DNA of 9,057 bases, taken from assembly GCA_002085205.1 (NCBI GenBank), contig NATF01000030.1, positions 1 through 9,057 on the forward strand, read 5' to 3'. This DNA comes from Candidatus Cloacimonas sp. 4484_275 (lineage in GTDB: Bacteria > Cloacimonadota > Cloacimonadia > Cloacimonadales > TCS61). The first letter of the stretch is position 1. Every line of letters starts with the position of its first letter. The notes under the pieces are model-generated. The model did no database searches. It was not told where the DNA came from and was given only the letters and a program-made list of their open reading frames with translations. Shown piece by piece: positions 1 through 6,868 of this stretch. The position numbers were made by a program, and so were the translations under genes.

Positions 1-2810
1 GGAGATTCCGTAACAACCGTCCAATCCGCATTCCCGCCGAATGTCCAATCGAAAGACGAAAAATCGCCACTCTCAAAATCTTCCAAAATAAGTCCGACAG
101 TTAAGGAAAAATTATCATTGTTACTATAATCATTATCCGCCGTCATTGCAACCGTGAAGTCAACAACATGTCCGATGGGTGTTTCAGCATCGGTCGTAAC
201 ATTAAAGATTACAGTTCCCGTAGTTGCGGCAGCAAGAAGTGCAATATTATCGGAATTATCATTGATAGTAACATATGAATCAAGAGTCGATAAAATCGCA
301 TTTACATTATTTGCTTTCGCGCCACCGCTATTTTCGATAGTAACAATTAGGTCGGTAGTTTCATCGGGATCTAATCTGCCATTATCTCCGTCGGAAACCG
401 ACACATCTTGAACCGAAAGAATCGGCGCATAAGCGGTAAAGTTCATATCGGGCGTCCAACTATCTTCCGTAGAAGTTATCGTTGAATTCAATTGAAAAGA
501 ATAATCATCGGGTACGGAATTGGACACATCAAAAGAAAAAGCGTTTGTTTTAGTAATAGATTCGTCAGGTGCGATAGTTCCGAAATACTCGGAGTTATCG
601 ATGAGAGTTATATATTCGTCACTTTCCGATAAAGTCATATTTACATTTGTGGCAGGGTCAGAACCTACATTTTTTAGGGTAACGCTTAAATAGACGGTTT
701 CGCCATATTCAATTATATTATCACCGTCAGCATCGACAATGTAACTATCTATTGTTACATAAGGTCCGGATATGGAACCTACGGTAACAGTAGTTTGCAC
801 GGGTTGATATTGCGGTTTGGTTACCACAATATCCGCAATTCCTTCGGAAGTAAAGGGATCGATAGGAACATCAACAGAGCCTGATTCGTCAACCAGTGCC
901 GCTCCGTGAAGAATGCCGTCTCTCGAAATAGCGACATATGAGCCGGGTTCTGCTTCGACCGTAAAAGTTTCTGCTCCGATTGGGAGAATGTCGTCAAAAT
1001 TAACGGTATTTATTTCCCCTTGCGTAAAAAATATTACCAACGATGGATCTCCTAAAGTATTATATGCTTGCCAATAATATTCAGTTAGCGAACTACCGGA
1101 TTCGGTAACCGCCAGATCTCCGATGAATACAAGTGCGTCTTGTGAAACATAATCTGTCATAAACGGAGCATCATATGCTCCCCAAGTTGTTTCGTCGTAA
1201 GTTGGAGTGACACCGTCTCCCACATGAGAAAACGCTCCGACCGACCAATAAACATCTTCATCCCAATAAGAATACGGAGAAGAACCAATGTAACCTACGG
1301 CGCCACCGTTTGCTTTGCGCATCCAAGTTTCGCTGAAACATTCATCGTATCCGAAATCGGCTGCCAAACAACAATTTCCGATAGCCAGAGGATATTTTCC
1401 GTTGTTTGTGAAAGAGTTCACATCCGATTGCGTTAAACTTGGGCCAGCCCAAGATGTTTGCGATCCGTGAGCTGTATAATTAATCATTGCAATTCCTTCA
1501 TTTACAGTCTCATAACATCCCGTATATTCGGTTAAATATTTGTTTATTGTGGTAAATCCGTGTGCCGTGTTGAAATAATTATCGGTTCCGTAATTTATGG
1601 TTGGTTGTCCGTGGGTTGGATTGTAAGACGAATCTTCACCGGCGATTAAAGTAACATTATCCAAATAGGATGGATCTGAAAATTCATATTTTTCATAATA
1701 CAAAATTTTATCTATTTGGGGTTGTAATTGAGAAGTATTGGTTGCAGAAAGCCTGCCGTAGTACATTTCCGGAAAATAATCTCCATCTACACTACAATAA
1801 TAAAGGTCAGTATCTTTATTGGAAGAGGAACCAACGGCTGAAGCCGGAATTTGTCCCGTGTCTCCGATCAACAACACAAAAGAGGGAGCAGGATCTTCCG
1901 GAGTTCCCGCGTTATATTGTTCGTGGACATAAGCTTGAATATCGGCGGAAGAAGCTCCTATTTCATCCGTGTACGCTACAATGACGGTAAATCCTTTTTT
2001 GGTTTTCCATTCTATAAAAGGTTGTAAAATTGATTCAAACATTCTATCGGAAACTATTAAATACTTTACCGGATAAGTCGTTAAGTCTGGATGATCGGGA
2101 TAATCGTGATCAACTCTGTAATTTATTATTTTACTGTAAATTGCCTCGAAATACGGAGAATAGGTGGAAGCTTTTATTTCTTTCATTTTGGAAATATTGC
2201 CGCCTGAAAAATCTATTTCTATTTCAATATTATTGTAAACTCTGATAATTCCGGTTACGGGATTATATTCCACCGGTGCAATGTCCAATCTTGCCAGTCG
2301 AACGCTTCTTAATTGTCCCAGAATTTCAAGGGAAGCTAATTCATGTTTGATAAATCGATTTTGCTTATATGAATTTTCATTAATTCTAAATTTGATTTTA
2401 GAAGGATCCGTAATACTTTTTGAAACCGGCGGTTGAACCGGCATAACAAGATTATTTATTCCGTAATCGGAAAGTTTGTACTCGGAAACGGAATAATCGA
2501 TCACTCGAACATTAACTTTTGCGTCTAACGGAACTTCAATCAATTTTTTCTCGGCAGGAAGTTTTGGTGTTCCGATCTCACCGATACTGTAAGTTCCGGG
2601 AATGGTGATCTCATTAAAAATACCTTTTTTTGTATTGACTTCAAAACTGCGAATACCCGCAAAAGTGAAATTCAATTTTAATTTTTGGTAATTATTTTCC
2701 ATAATGTTGATTTTATTTTTATCAATCCCGAAATCAATATCATAGTTATTGTTTGAGAAAGCAAGGGAAACGATAAAAATGAAAAATAGGATAAAGCTTG
2801 TTTTTTTCAT
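1..2810 (-). CDS. Secreted gingipain-type C25 cysteine protease, multi-domain, C-terminus cut by the window edge
   Basis: Reading the minus strand from the ATG at 2810-2808 gives 936 codons with no stop to the left edge, so the gene is 3'-truncated by the window. A GGAGG site (2819-2815) lies four bases before the ATG. Residues 1-19 are a signal peptide (MKK, hydrophobic core, then AFS). About 20-210 resembles the C25 propeptide. The protease domain spans about 250-593: catalytic His448 in NYTAHGSQ and Cys481 in GNCCLAADF, followed by ECFSETWMR, which parallels the CVNGDF...CFAEALMR stretch of Porphyromonas gingipains. About 596-675 looks like the C25 C-terminal Ig domain. Two CARDB/APHP-like beta modules follow (about 682-794 and 795-905), each opening with an acidic DGDN...E stretch that may bind calcium. 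Residues 906-936 start another module (LEDFESGDFSSFDWTF). The protein is predicted to be exported and to digest extracellular protein. A sorting tail is expected beyond the edge but cannot be seen. Family assignment is firm; substrate preference is unknown. Confidence 0.93.
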   Translation of the reverse strand, partial: MKKTSFILFFIFIVSLAFSNNNYDIDFGIDKNKINIMENNYQKLKLNFTFAGIRSFEVNTKKGIFNEITIPGTYSIGEIGTPKLPAEKKLIEVPLDAKVNVRVIDYSVSEYKLSDYGINNLVMPVQPPVSKSITDPSKIKFRINENSYKQNRFIKHELASLEILGQLRSVRLARLDIAPVEYNPVTGIIRVYNNIEIEIDFSGGNISKMKEIKASTYSPYFEAIYSKIINYRVDHDYPDHPDLTTYPVKYLIVSDRMFESILQPFIEWKTKKGFTVIVAYTDEIGASSADIQAYVHEQYNAGTPEDPAPSFVLLIGDTGQIPASAVGSSSNKDTDLYYCSVDGDYFPEMYYGRLSATNTSQLQPQIDKILYYEKYEFSDPSYLDNVTLIAGEDSSYNPTHGQPTINYGTDNYFNTAHGFTTINKYLTEYTGCYETVNEGIAMINYTAHGSQTSWAGPSLTQSDVNSFTNNGKYPLAIGNCCLAADFGYDECFSETWMRKANGGAVGYIGSSPYSYWDEDVYWSVGAFSHVGDGVTPTYDETTWGAYDAPFMTDYVSQDALVFIGDLAVTESGSSLTEYYWQAYNTLGDPSLVIFFTQGEINTVNFDDILPIGAETFTVEAEPGSYVAISRDGILHGAALVDESGSVDVPIDPFTSEGIADIVVTKPQYQPVQTTVTVGSISGPYVTIDSYIVDADGDNIIEYGETVYLSVTLKNVGSDPATNVNMTLSESDEYITLIDNSEYFGTIAPDESITKTNAFSFDVSNSVPDDYSFQLNSTITSTEDSWTPDMNFTAYAPILSVQDVSVSDGDNGRLDPDETTDLIVTIENSGGAKANNVNAILSTLDSYVTINDNSDNIALLAAATTGTVIFNVTTDAETPIGHVVDFTVAMTADNDYSNNDNFSLTVGLILEDFESGDFSSFDWTFGGNADWTVVTES

Positions 2811-2859
2811 ATTTCCTCCAAATATTTATTTGAGGCTAATCATCAATTTGGAAATTATT

Positions 2860-2865
2860 TGTCAA
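2860..2865 (-). promoter_or_regulatory. TTGACA promoter element upstream of the C25 protease
   Basis: The minus strand reads TTGACA here, about 50 bases before the protease ATG. No TATAAT-like box lies 17 bases further on; instead TTAG occurs 26 bases after the first T of TTGACA, the same layout as at the other transcription-unit starts in this window. Predicted transcription would begin near 2830, leaving a leader of about 20 bases that contains the GGAGG site. Motif inference only. Confidence 0.4.
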
Positions 2866-2897
2866 ATGAAACATTGAGGCAAAATAAGGAAAAATGT

Positions 2898-2926
2898 TTG
2901 ACACTATTATTATCGAAAAAAGTTTT
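2898..2926 (+). promoter_or_regulatory. Promoter for tRNA-Lys: TTGACA with downstream AAAGTTTT
   Basis: TTGACA at 2898-2903 is followed, 25 bases from its first T, by TTTT in the context AAAGTTTT (2919-2926). If the hexamer sits at -35, transcription starts near 2933, only a few bases before the tRNA at 2938, a sensible tRNA leader. There is no good TATAAT box. The downstream element agrees with four of the six fixed bases of the Bacteroidetes -7 consensus TAnnTTTG. Confidence 0.5.
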
Positions 2927-2937
2927 ACCCCGCAGGT

Positions 2938-3013
<76 letters not shown>

Positions 3014-3106
3014 TTTTTTAATTTTCCAAAAATGAATAAGTTAAGAATGCTTTCCCTCTCGAAAAAACTGCAAAAATCAAAAAAGTTTTATTCATAAGTT
3101 ATTTAC

Positions 3107-3136
3107 TTGACAATAGATATGAACGGTAAAAGTTTG
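3107..3136 (+). promoter_or_regulatory. Promoter for the ptb-rpiB-glyA operon: TTGACA with AAAGTTTG
   Basis: TTGACA at 3107-3112 is followed by AAAGTTTG at 3129-3136, whose TTTG begins 26 bases after the first T of TTGACA. This matches five of the six fixed bases of the Bacteroidetes TAnnTTTG -7 box, the best such match in the window. A start near 3141 would give a leader of about 27 bases that includes the GGAGG site of the first gene. No TATAAT is present at the usual 16-18 base spacing. Confidence 0.5.
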
Positions 3137-3167
3137 CGTGAAAATAAAAATTTTTTGGAGGAACTTT

Positions 3168-4073
3168 ATGGCTGTGGAAAGACTGGAACAATTAATTGAA
3201 ATGGCAAAAGCAAATCCCAAGAAGCATCTTATTGCCGCATATGGACAAGATATTTATACGATTCGTGCTATTCGGGAAGCAATTGATATGGGTTTTTTGG
3301 AAGCTACTCTTGTCGGAGATGAAAATGTTATTAAAGAAATTTGTGAAAAAAATAAAATAGATTCCGGTAAATTCAACATTGTACATGAACCGGATGAAAT
3401 GAAATCGGGGCGTTTATCCGTTGCTTTGATTAACGAGGGGAAGGGCGATATATTAATGAAAGGGCTCATTAGCACGGATAAATATCTGAAATGTATACTT
3501 AATAAAGAAGAAGGGTTAATGATTCCGAAGGCGACTCTCACTCATATTGCTTTGGTACAAGTTCCTACTTATCCAAAACTTATGATTATTTCCGATGCGG
3601 CTTTTATCCCCGCGCCGGATATCAATCAAAAAATAGCTATTACGAAATATCTCGTAGATACGGCTCACCAACTTGGTATTGAGTATCCCAAAGTTGCTGT
3701 TATTTCCTTTACGGAAAAATCTAATCCAAAAGTTCCATCTTGCGTGGATGCGGCAATTATTGCCAAAATGGGTGACAGAGGGCAAATCAAAAAAGCTTAT
3801 ATTGACGGACCTTTGGCTCTCGATGTTGCAATTGATCCGGTCAGTGTAAAAGTGAAAGGACTGAAAAGCAAAGTTGCCGGAGATGCTGATTGTTTGGTAT
3901 TTCCCAATTTGGAAACGGGTAATGTTTTTTATAAAGCGATGACAAAGTTGGCAAAGGGAGAAATTGCCGCTTATGTAGCGGGAACAAAAGTTCCTTCCAT
4001 TCTTCCATCCCGCGGAGACAGCGAGAAAAGTAAATTATATTCTATTGCCGTTGCTTGTTTGATGGCGAAATAG
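3168..4073 (+). CDS. ptb: Phosphate butyryltransferase / phosphate acyltransferase (PTA_PTB family)
   Basis: This 301-residue enzyme transfers the acyl group of an acyl-CoA (classically butyryl-CoA) to phosphate, giving an acyl phosphate from which a kinase can make ATP; it acts in the cytoplasm. Family landmarks are DILMKGLISTDKYL (about 94-107) then LNKEEGL, an ISDAAF...PD segment (141-151), YIDGPLALDVAI (211-222), VFPNLETGNVFYK (244-256) and SRGDSEKSKLYSIA (281-294) near the C-terminus. The length matches Ptb (about 300) rather than the longer, multi-domain Pta forms. I chose the ATG at 3168 because GGAGG (3157-3161) lies six bases before it; an in-frame GTG at 3138 would add ten residues but overlaps the putative promoter start region. 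It is first in an operon with rpiB and glyA. No butyrate kinase is adjacent, so the true acyl group (butyryl, branched-chain or acetyl) is open. Confidence 0.9.
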   Translation: MAVERLEQLIEMAKANPKKHLIAAYGQDIYTIRAIREAIDMGFLEATLVGDENVIKEICEKNKIDSGKFNIVHEPDEMKSGRLSVALINEGKGDILMKGLISTDKYLKCILNKEEGLMIPKATLTHIALVQVPTYPKLMIISDAAFIPAPDINQKIAITKYLVDTAHQLGIEYPKVAVISFTEKSNPKVPSCVDAAIIAKMGDRGQIKKAYIDGPLALDVAIDPVSVKVKGLKSKVAGDADCLVFPNLETGNVFYKAMTKLAKGEIAAYVAGTKVPSILPSRGDSEKSKLYSIAVACLMAK

Positions 4074-4081
4074 GTGAAAAT

Positions 4082-4519
4082 ATGAAAATAGCTTTAGCCT
4101 CTGATCATGCCGGTTTTGAACTCAAGGAAGCCTTAAAAGAATTTTTGTCCTCACATGAAGTTGTCGATTTCGGAACATTTTCTTCCGAGTCGGTAGATTA
4201 TCCCGATTTTGGTTTTAAAGCCGCGGAAGCCGTTGCTTCCGGAGTTTGCGAAAGAGGAATTCTTATTTGCGGAAGCGGTATTGGAATGAGCATCACGGCG
4301 AACAAAGTAAATGGAATCAGAGCCGCTCTTTGTGTTTCCACCGAGTTTGCCAAGTTATCGAGAAATCATAACGATGCTAATATTTTGGTTCTTCCCGGCA
4401 GATTTGTTTCGCGTCATTTTGCGGGAGAAATTATCGGAGTCTGGTTGTCGGAAAAATTTGAAGGGGGAAGACATCAGCGAAGAATTGAAAAAATCAAGAA
4501 ATACGAAAACAAGAAATAA
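4082..4519 (+). CDS. rpiB: Ribose-5-phosphate isomerase B
   Basis: The 145-residue protein belongs to the RpiB/LacAB family, which interconverts ribose 5-phosphate and ribulose 5-phosphate in the non-oxidative pentose phosphate pathway. Visible landmarks are the N-terminal SDHAGFELK (Asp8, His9), DYPDF (39-43), the catalytic Cys63 in LICGSGIGMS, and RNHNDANIL with His96 at the position of the conserved ring-opening histidine. The GGRHQRRIEKI tail is also typical, and the length is normal (about 145-150). Translation likely begins at ATG 4082: the site AGGTGA (4072-4077) precedes it and overlaps the ptb stop codon, leaving only eight bases between the genes, so coupled translation is likely. 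An in-frame TTG at 4055 inside ptb is a poorer choice because it adds nine residues ahead of the conserved MKIALASDHAG start. Confidence 0.95.
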   Translation: MKIALASDHAGFELKEALKEFLSSHEVVDFGTFSSESVDYPDFGFKAAEAVASGVCERGILICGSGIGMSITANKVNGIRAALCVSTEFAKLSRNHNDANILVLPGRFVSRHFAGEIIGVWLSEKFEGGRHQRRIEKIKKYENKK

Positions 4520-4540
4520 AAATAAATTTGGAGGAATTTG

Positions 4541-5845
4541 ATGAATTTTTTAAAGAAACAGGACCCTGAATTATTCGATTATATGTATCGGGAATTAAAA
4601 AGACAATCGGAAAATCTTGAATTGATTGCGTCGGAAAATTTTGTTTCTATGGCGGTATTGGAAGCTGCCGGTTCGGTTTTGACGAATAAATATGCGGAAG
4701 GTTATCCTTATCGATGGAGTAAGAAGACAGACAAAATAAATTACAAATTATACGGAAGATATTATGGAGGATGTGAATATATTGATGAAGTTGAAAGATT
4801 GGCAATCGAAAGAGCAAAAGAAATTTTCGGAGCTGAACACGCAAATGTTCAACCTCATTCCGGTTCCCAAGCAAACATGGCAGCCTATTTTGCTCTAATC
4901 AAACCGGGAGATACCATTCTCAGTTTGGAACTTTCTCACGGAGGACATTTAACTCACGGACATCCGCTTAGTTTTTCCGGTTTTTTGTTTAATATTGTGC
5001 CTTATGGCGTGAACCGGGAAACAGAACAGTTTGATTATGAAGAAATAAGAAAGATTGCTTTGAAGACAAAGCCGCAAATGATTTTGACCGGAGCAAGTGC
5101 ATATCCGAGAGAGATAGATTTTGCCAAATTCCGTGAAATTGCCGATGAAGTGGGAGCAAAATTTGTCGTTGATATGGCACATATTGCAGGACTTGTAGCT
5201 GCCGGATTACATCCGAATCCGGTTCCTTACGCCGATATAGTGACCACAACAACCCATAAAACTTTGCGAGGTCCTCGGGGAGGAATGATCCTTTGCAAAG
5301 AAGAATATGCGAAAGAGGTTGATAAAAAGGTCTTTCCGTTTGTGCAAGGCGGTCCGCTTATGCATGTTATTGCGGCTAAAGCTGCTGCTTTCAAAGAAGC
5401 TCTGACAGAAGAATTCAAAGAATACCAAAAACAAATTGTAAAAAATGCAAAGGAATTATCCGAGGCATTGATGGAGAAAGGTTTTAAACTGGTCGCTAAT
5501 GGAACCGATACACATTTAATGCTGATAAATCTTGGAACGGAAGAAGAGGGCGGACCTTCCGGGAAAAAAATGGAAGGAGCTTTGGATAAAGCCGGAATTA
5601 CCGCTAATAAAAATACGGTTCCGTTTGATACCAGAAAGCCTTTTGTTGCTTCCGGAATAAGAATTGGAACACCGGCGGTGACAACGCGCGGAATGAAAGA
5701 ACCGGAAATGAAAAAGATAGCTTCATTTATCAAAGAGGTAAGAGAAAATTATGAAAATGAAGAAAAATTAGCTGAAATAAAAAAAGAAGTTAAAAATTTT
5801 TGCAAAGCATTTCCTTTATATGAGGATTTGATAAATCAATTTTAA
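4541..5845 (+). CDS. glyA: Serine hydroxymethyltransferase (with an extra active-site-loop segment)
   Basis: The 434-residue cytoplasmic enzyme is PLP-dependent and converts serine plus tetrahydrofolate to glycine plus 5,10-methylene-tetrahydrofolate. Landmarks in order are NLELIASENFVS (26-36), NKYAEGYP (49-56), RYYGGCEYID (73-82), NVQPHSGSQANMAAY (102-116), LSHGGHLTHG (131-140), VVDMAHIAGLVAAG (209-222) and TTTTHKTLRGPRGG (235-248), where Lys240 forms the PLP Schiff base. A substrate-binding arginine is expected in SGIRIGTPAVTTRG (371-384). It is longer than the usual 410-420 residues because about 14-15 residues (57-71) are inserted between YAEGYP and GRYYGG. The start is ATG 4541, six bases after GGAGG (4530-4534); the TTG just before it is less likely. 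It follows rpiB by 21 bases and is the last gene before a terminator. Confidence 0.96.
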   Translation: MNFLKKQDPELFDYMYRELKRQSENLELIASENFVSMAVLEAAGSVLTNKYAEGYPYRWSKKTDKINYKLYGRYYGGCEYIDEVERLAIERAKEIFGAEHANVQPHSGSQANMAAYFALIKPGDTILSLELSHGGHLTHGHPLSFSGFLFNIVPYGVNRETEQFDYEEIRKIALKTKPQMILTGASAYPREIDFAKFREIADEVGAKFVVDMAHIAGLVAAGLHPNPVPYADIVTTTTHKTLRGPRGGMILCKEEYAKEVDKKVFPFVQGGPLMHVIAAKAAAFKEALTEEFKEYQKQIVKNAKELSEALMEKGFKLVANGTDTHLMLINLGTEEEGGPSGKKMEGALDKAGITANKNTVPFDTRKPFVASGIRIGTPAVTTRGMKEPEMKKIASFIKEVRENYENEEKLAEIKKEVKNFCKAFPLYEDLINQF

Positions 5846-5864
5846 GAGAAGTTTCATCGTTACG

Positions 5865-5904
5865 AAAAGAGCGGACGAAATATGCCGCTCTTTTTTATTT
5901 TTTG
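5865..5904 (+). terminator. Intrinsic terminator of the ptb-rpiB-glyA operon
   Basis: AAAAGAGCGG (5865-5874) pairs perfectly with CCGCTCTTTT (5885-5894) around a ten-base loop, and a T-rich tract (TTTTTTATTTTTT) begins at 5891. It lies 19 bases after the glyA stop, with a new promoter-like element just after it. Confidence 0.9.
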
Positions 5905-5936
5905 TTGACAGTAAGAAGGCAAAAAAACAATTTAAT
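5905..5936 (+). promoter_or_regulatory. Promoter-like element upstream of the DUF6765-like gene
   Basis: TTGACA at 5905-5910 directly follows the glyA terminator. TTTAAT begins at 5931, 26 bases after the first T, the same spacing as at the ptb promoter, but only three of the six fixed bases of TAnnTTTG agree. TTTAAT itself is close to a -10 box but the 20-base spacer is too long for classical sigma-70. Predicted start is near 5940, about 40 bases before the ATG. Confidence 0.4.
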
Positions 5937-5979
5937 CATATGAGAAAAAAAGAATTTAAAACAATAAGGATGTGATCGT

Positions 5980-6342
5980 ATGAATATAGAGTTTCATTAT
6001 TATATTACGAAATATTTGGCGTTGGAAGCCGGCTTTGAAAGAGAGGAAGCGGAAATAATCGCTTATTCTTCGCAATTCGTCGATGACAATTTTGCCATTG
6101 TGAAAACGATTACACCGGCAGGCAAAATATATGAAAACGCCGTAACTCAAACTTTTGATATAACCAAACCGGAAAAAAATTATATTAGAAGATATATTTT
6201 GTTTCATTATGTTCCCGGTGATCCTACCAGCGCAAAAGTTCAAAGAAAAGATGGGAAAATGCATCTTTTAATGACAACAGCCGACGGGAATTATGCTCAG
6301 GAAAATCAAAACCGAACATTGGTCATGCCGAAGCTGGTTTGA
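5980..6342 (+). CDS. DUF6765-like protein, N-terminal part of an apparently broken gene
   Basis: A 120-residue frame starts at ATG 5980, with AAGGA (5966-5970) nine bases upstream. Its start, MNIEFHYYITKYLALEAGF, then IAYSSQFVDDN and later FHYVPGD, recalls the opening of DUF6765 proteins (a D/E-FHY motif, an 'AGF' helix, a 'QFVDDN' motif and an FH-F-PGD motif), an uncharacterised family. Family recall is from memory, so moderate confidence. There is no signal peptide or membrane segment. From about residue 100 (YAQE) the frame no longer resembles the family and stops at 6340-6342, while the family-like sequence NIGHAEAG resumes at 6315 in another frame. The short C-terminal end is therefore probably out-of-frame translation. 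Any activity may be lost; function of the intact family is unknown to me. Confidence 0.65.
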   Translation: MNIEFHYYITKYLALEAGFEREEAEIIAYSSQFVDDNFAIVKTITPAGKIYENAVTQTFDITKPEKNYIRRYILFHYVPGDPTSAKVQRKDGKMHLLMTTADGNYAQENQNRTLVMPKLV

Positions 6343-6839
6343 AGCCGGATATTCCCAATTTGATTTGGATTGATCCGCGATTGATAGCAGACAATACGGA
6401 AGTTAACAATAAAGAAAGAGTTCTTTTTGCCGCCAGAAAATTATATTCGAATTACATTATGACAACTTCAAGCGAAAATAATTGGGCTTCCGTGAAAAAA
6501 AATATTGCGGGAATTTTGTCGCAGACTATCACCGAAGCAGAATTACATTTGGTTGCGGAACAACAAGCGGAACGCATTGAAAAATATAAAAAATTGTTAA
6601 GAGAATTTGGCGCGGAAGAAGATTATCATCCTGAAAAATGGTTTAATGATGCTATTCTGGAAGAAGTGAAAAAAGAGCAATGGAATCTTAAAGATTTATC
6701 AACAAAAGAGTTTCATTTTAGGGATAATTATCAAAAAAGCAATTGGTATAATTTTCAGGAAGCGGCGAAGCAATATTTGAAAAATGCGGAGATAATTTTG
6801 AGACCTCTTCTTTCTTCATTGGAAATGAAAGAGTGGTAA
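6315..6839 (+). pseudogene. DUF6765-like protein, C-terminal part read in a different frame
   Basis: This frame is shifted by -1 from the preceding fragment and has no stop from 6222 to 6837. Recognisable protein begins with NIGHAEAGLKPDIPN (6315-6359), overlapping the end of the first fragment in another frame. This fits the 'GHG-V-YPD-P-L-W' region of DUF6765-like proteins. The rest is a hydrophilic, mainly helical-looking stretch with many Lys/Glu and several Trp (W in SENNW, HPEKW, KEQW, SNWY) ending in MKEW. The only nearby start, TTG at 6339, has no ribosome binding site and would cut off the conserved NIGHAEAG, so I do not think it is an independent gene. I infer that an internal segment (including the histidine-rich middle expected for the family) was deleted out of frame, or that a sequencing error split it. 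The lamin-tail gene follows after 29 bases. Confidence 0.6.
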
Positions 6840-6868
6840 ATTTTGGGAAAACATAATTGGAGGATAAA

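Noticed and set aside
154..2245. Four short plus-strand open frames (154-411, 1224-1436, 1670-1984, 2030-2245).
   Set aside because: They lie opposite the continuous C25 protease frame on the minus strand, have no ribosome binding sites of the GGAGG kind used here, and their translations look like nothing known.
4520..4540. Possible glycine riboswitch ahead of glyA.
   Set aside because: Only 21 bases separate rpiB and glyA, filled mainly by the ribosome binding site, and the leader before ptb shows no such fold.
4100..4541. A second plus-strand frame (4311-4541) overlapping rpiB.
   Set aside because: RpiB is complete and conserved in the other frame; the overlapping frame has no start signal and looks like noise.
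5227..5733. A 168-codon minus-strand open frame inside glyA.
   Set aside because: It is antisense to a clearly coding, highly conserved enzyme and its translation shows no recognisable domain.
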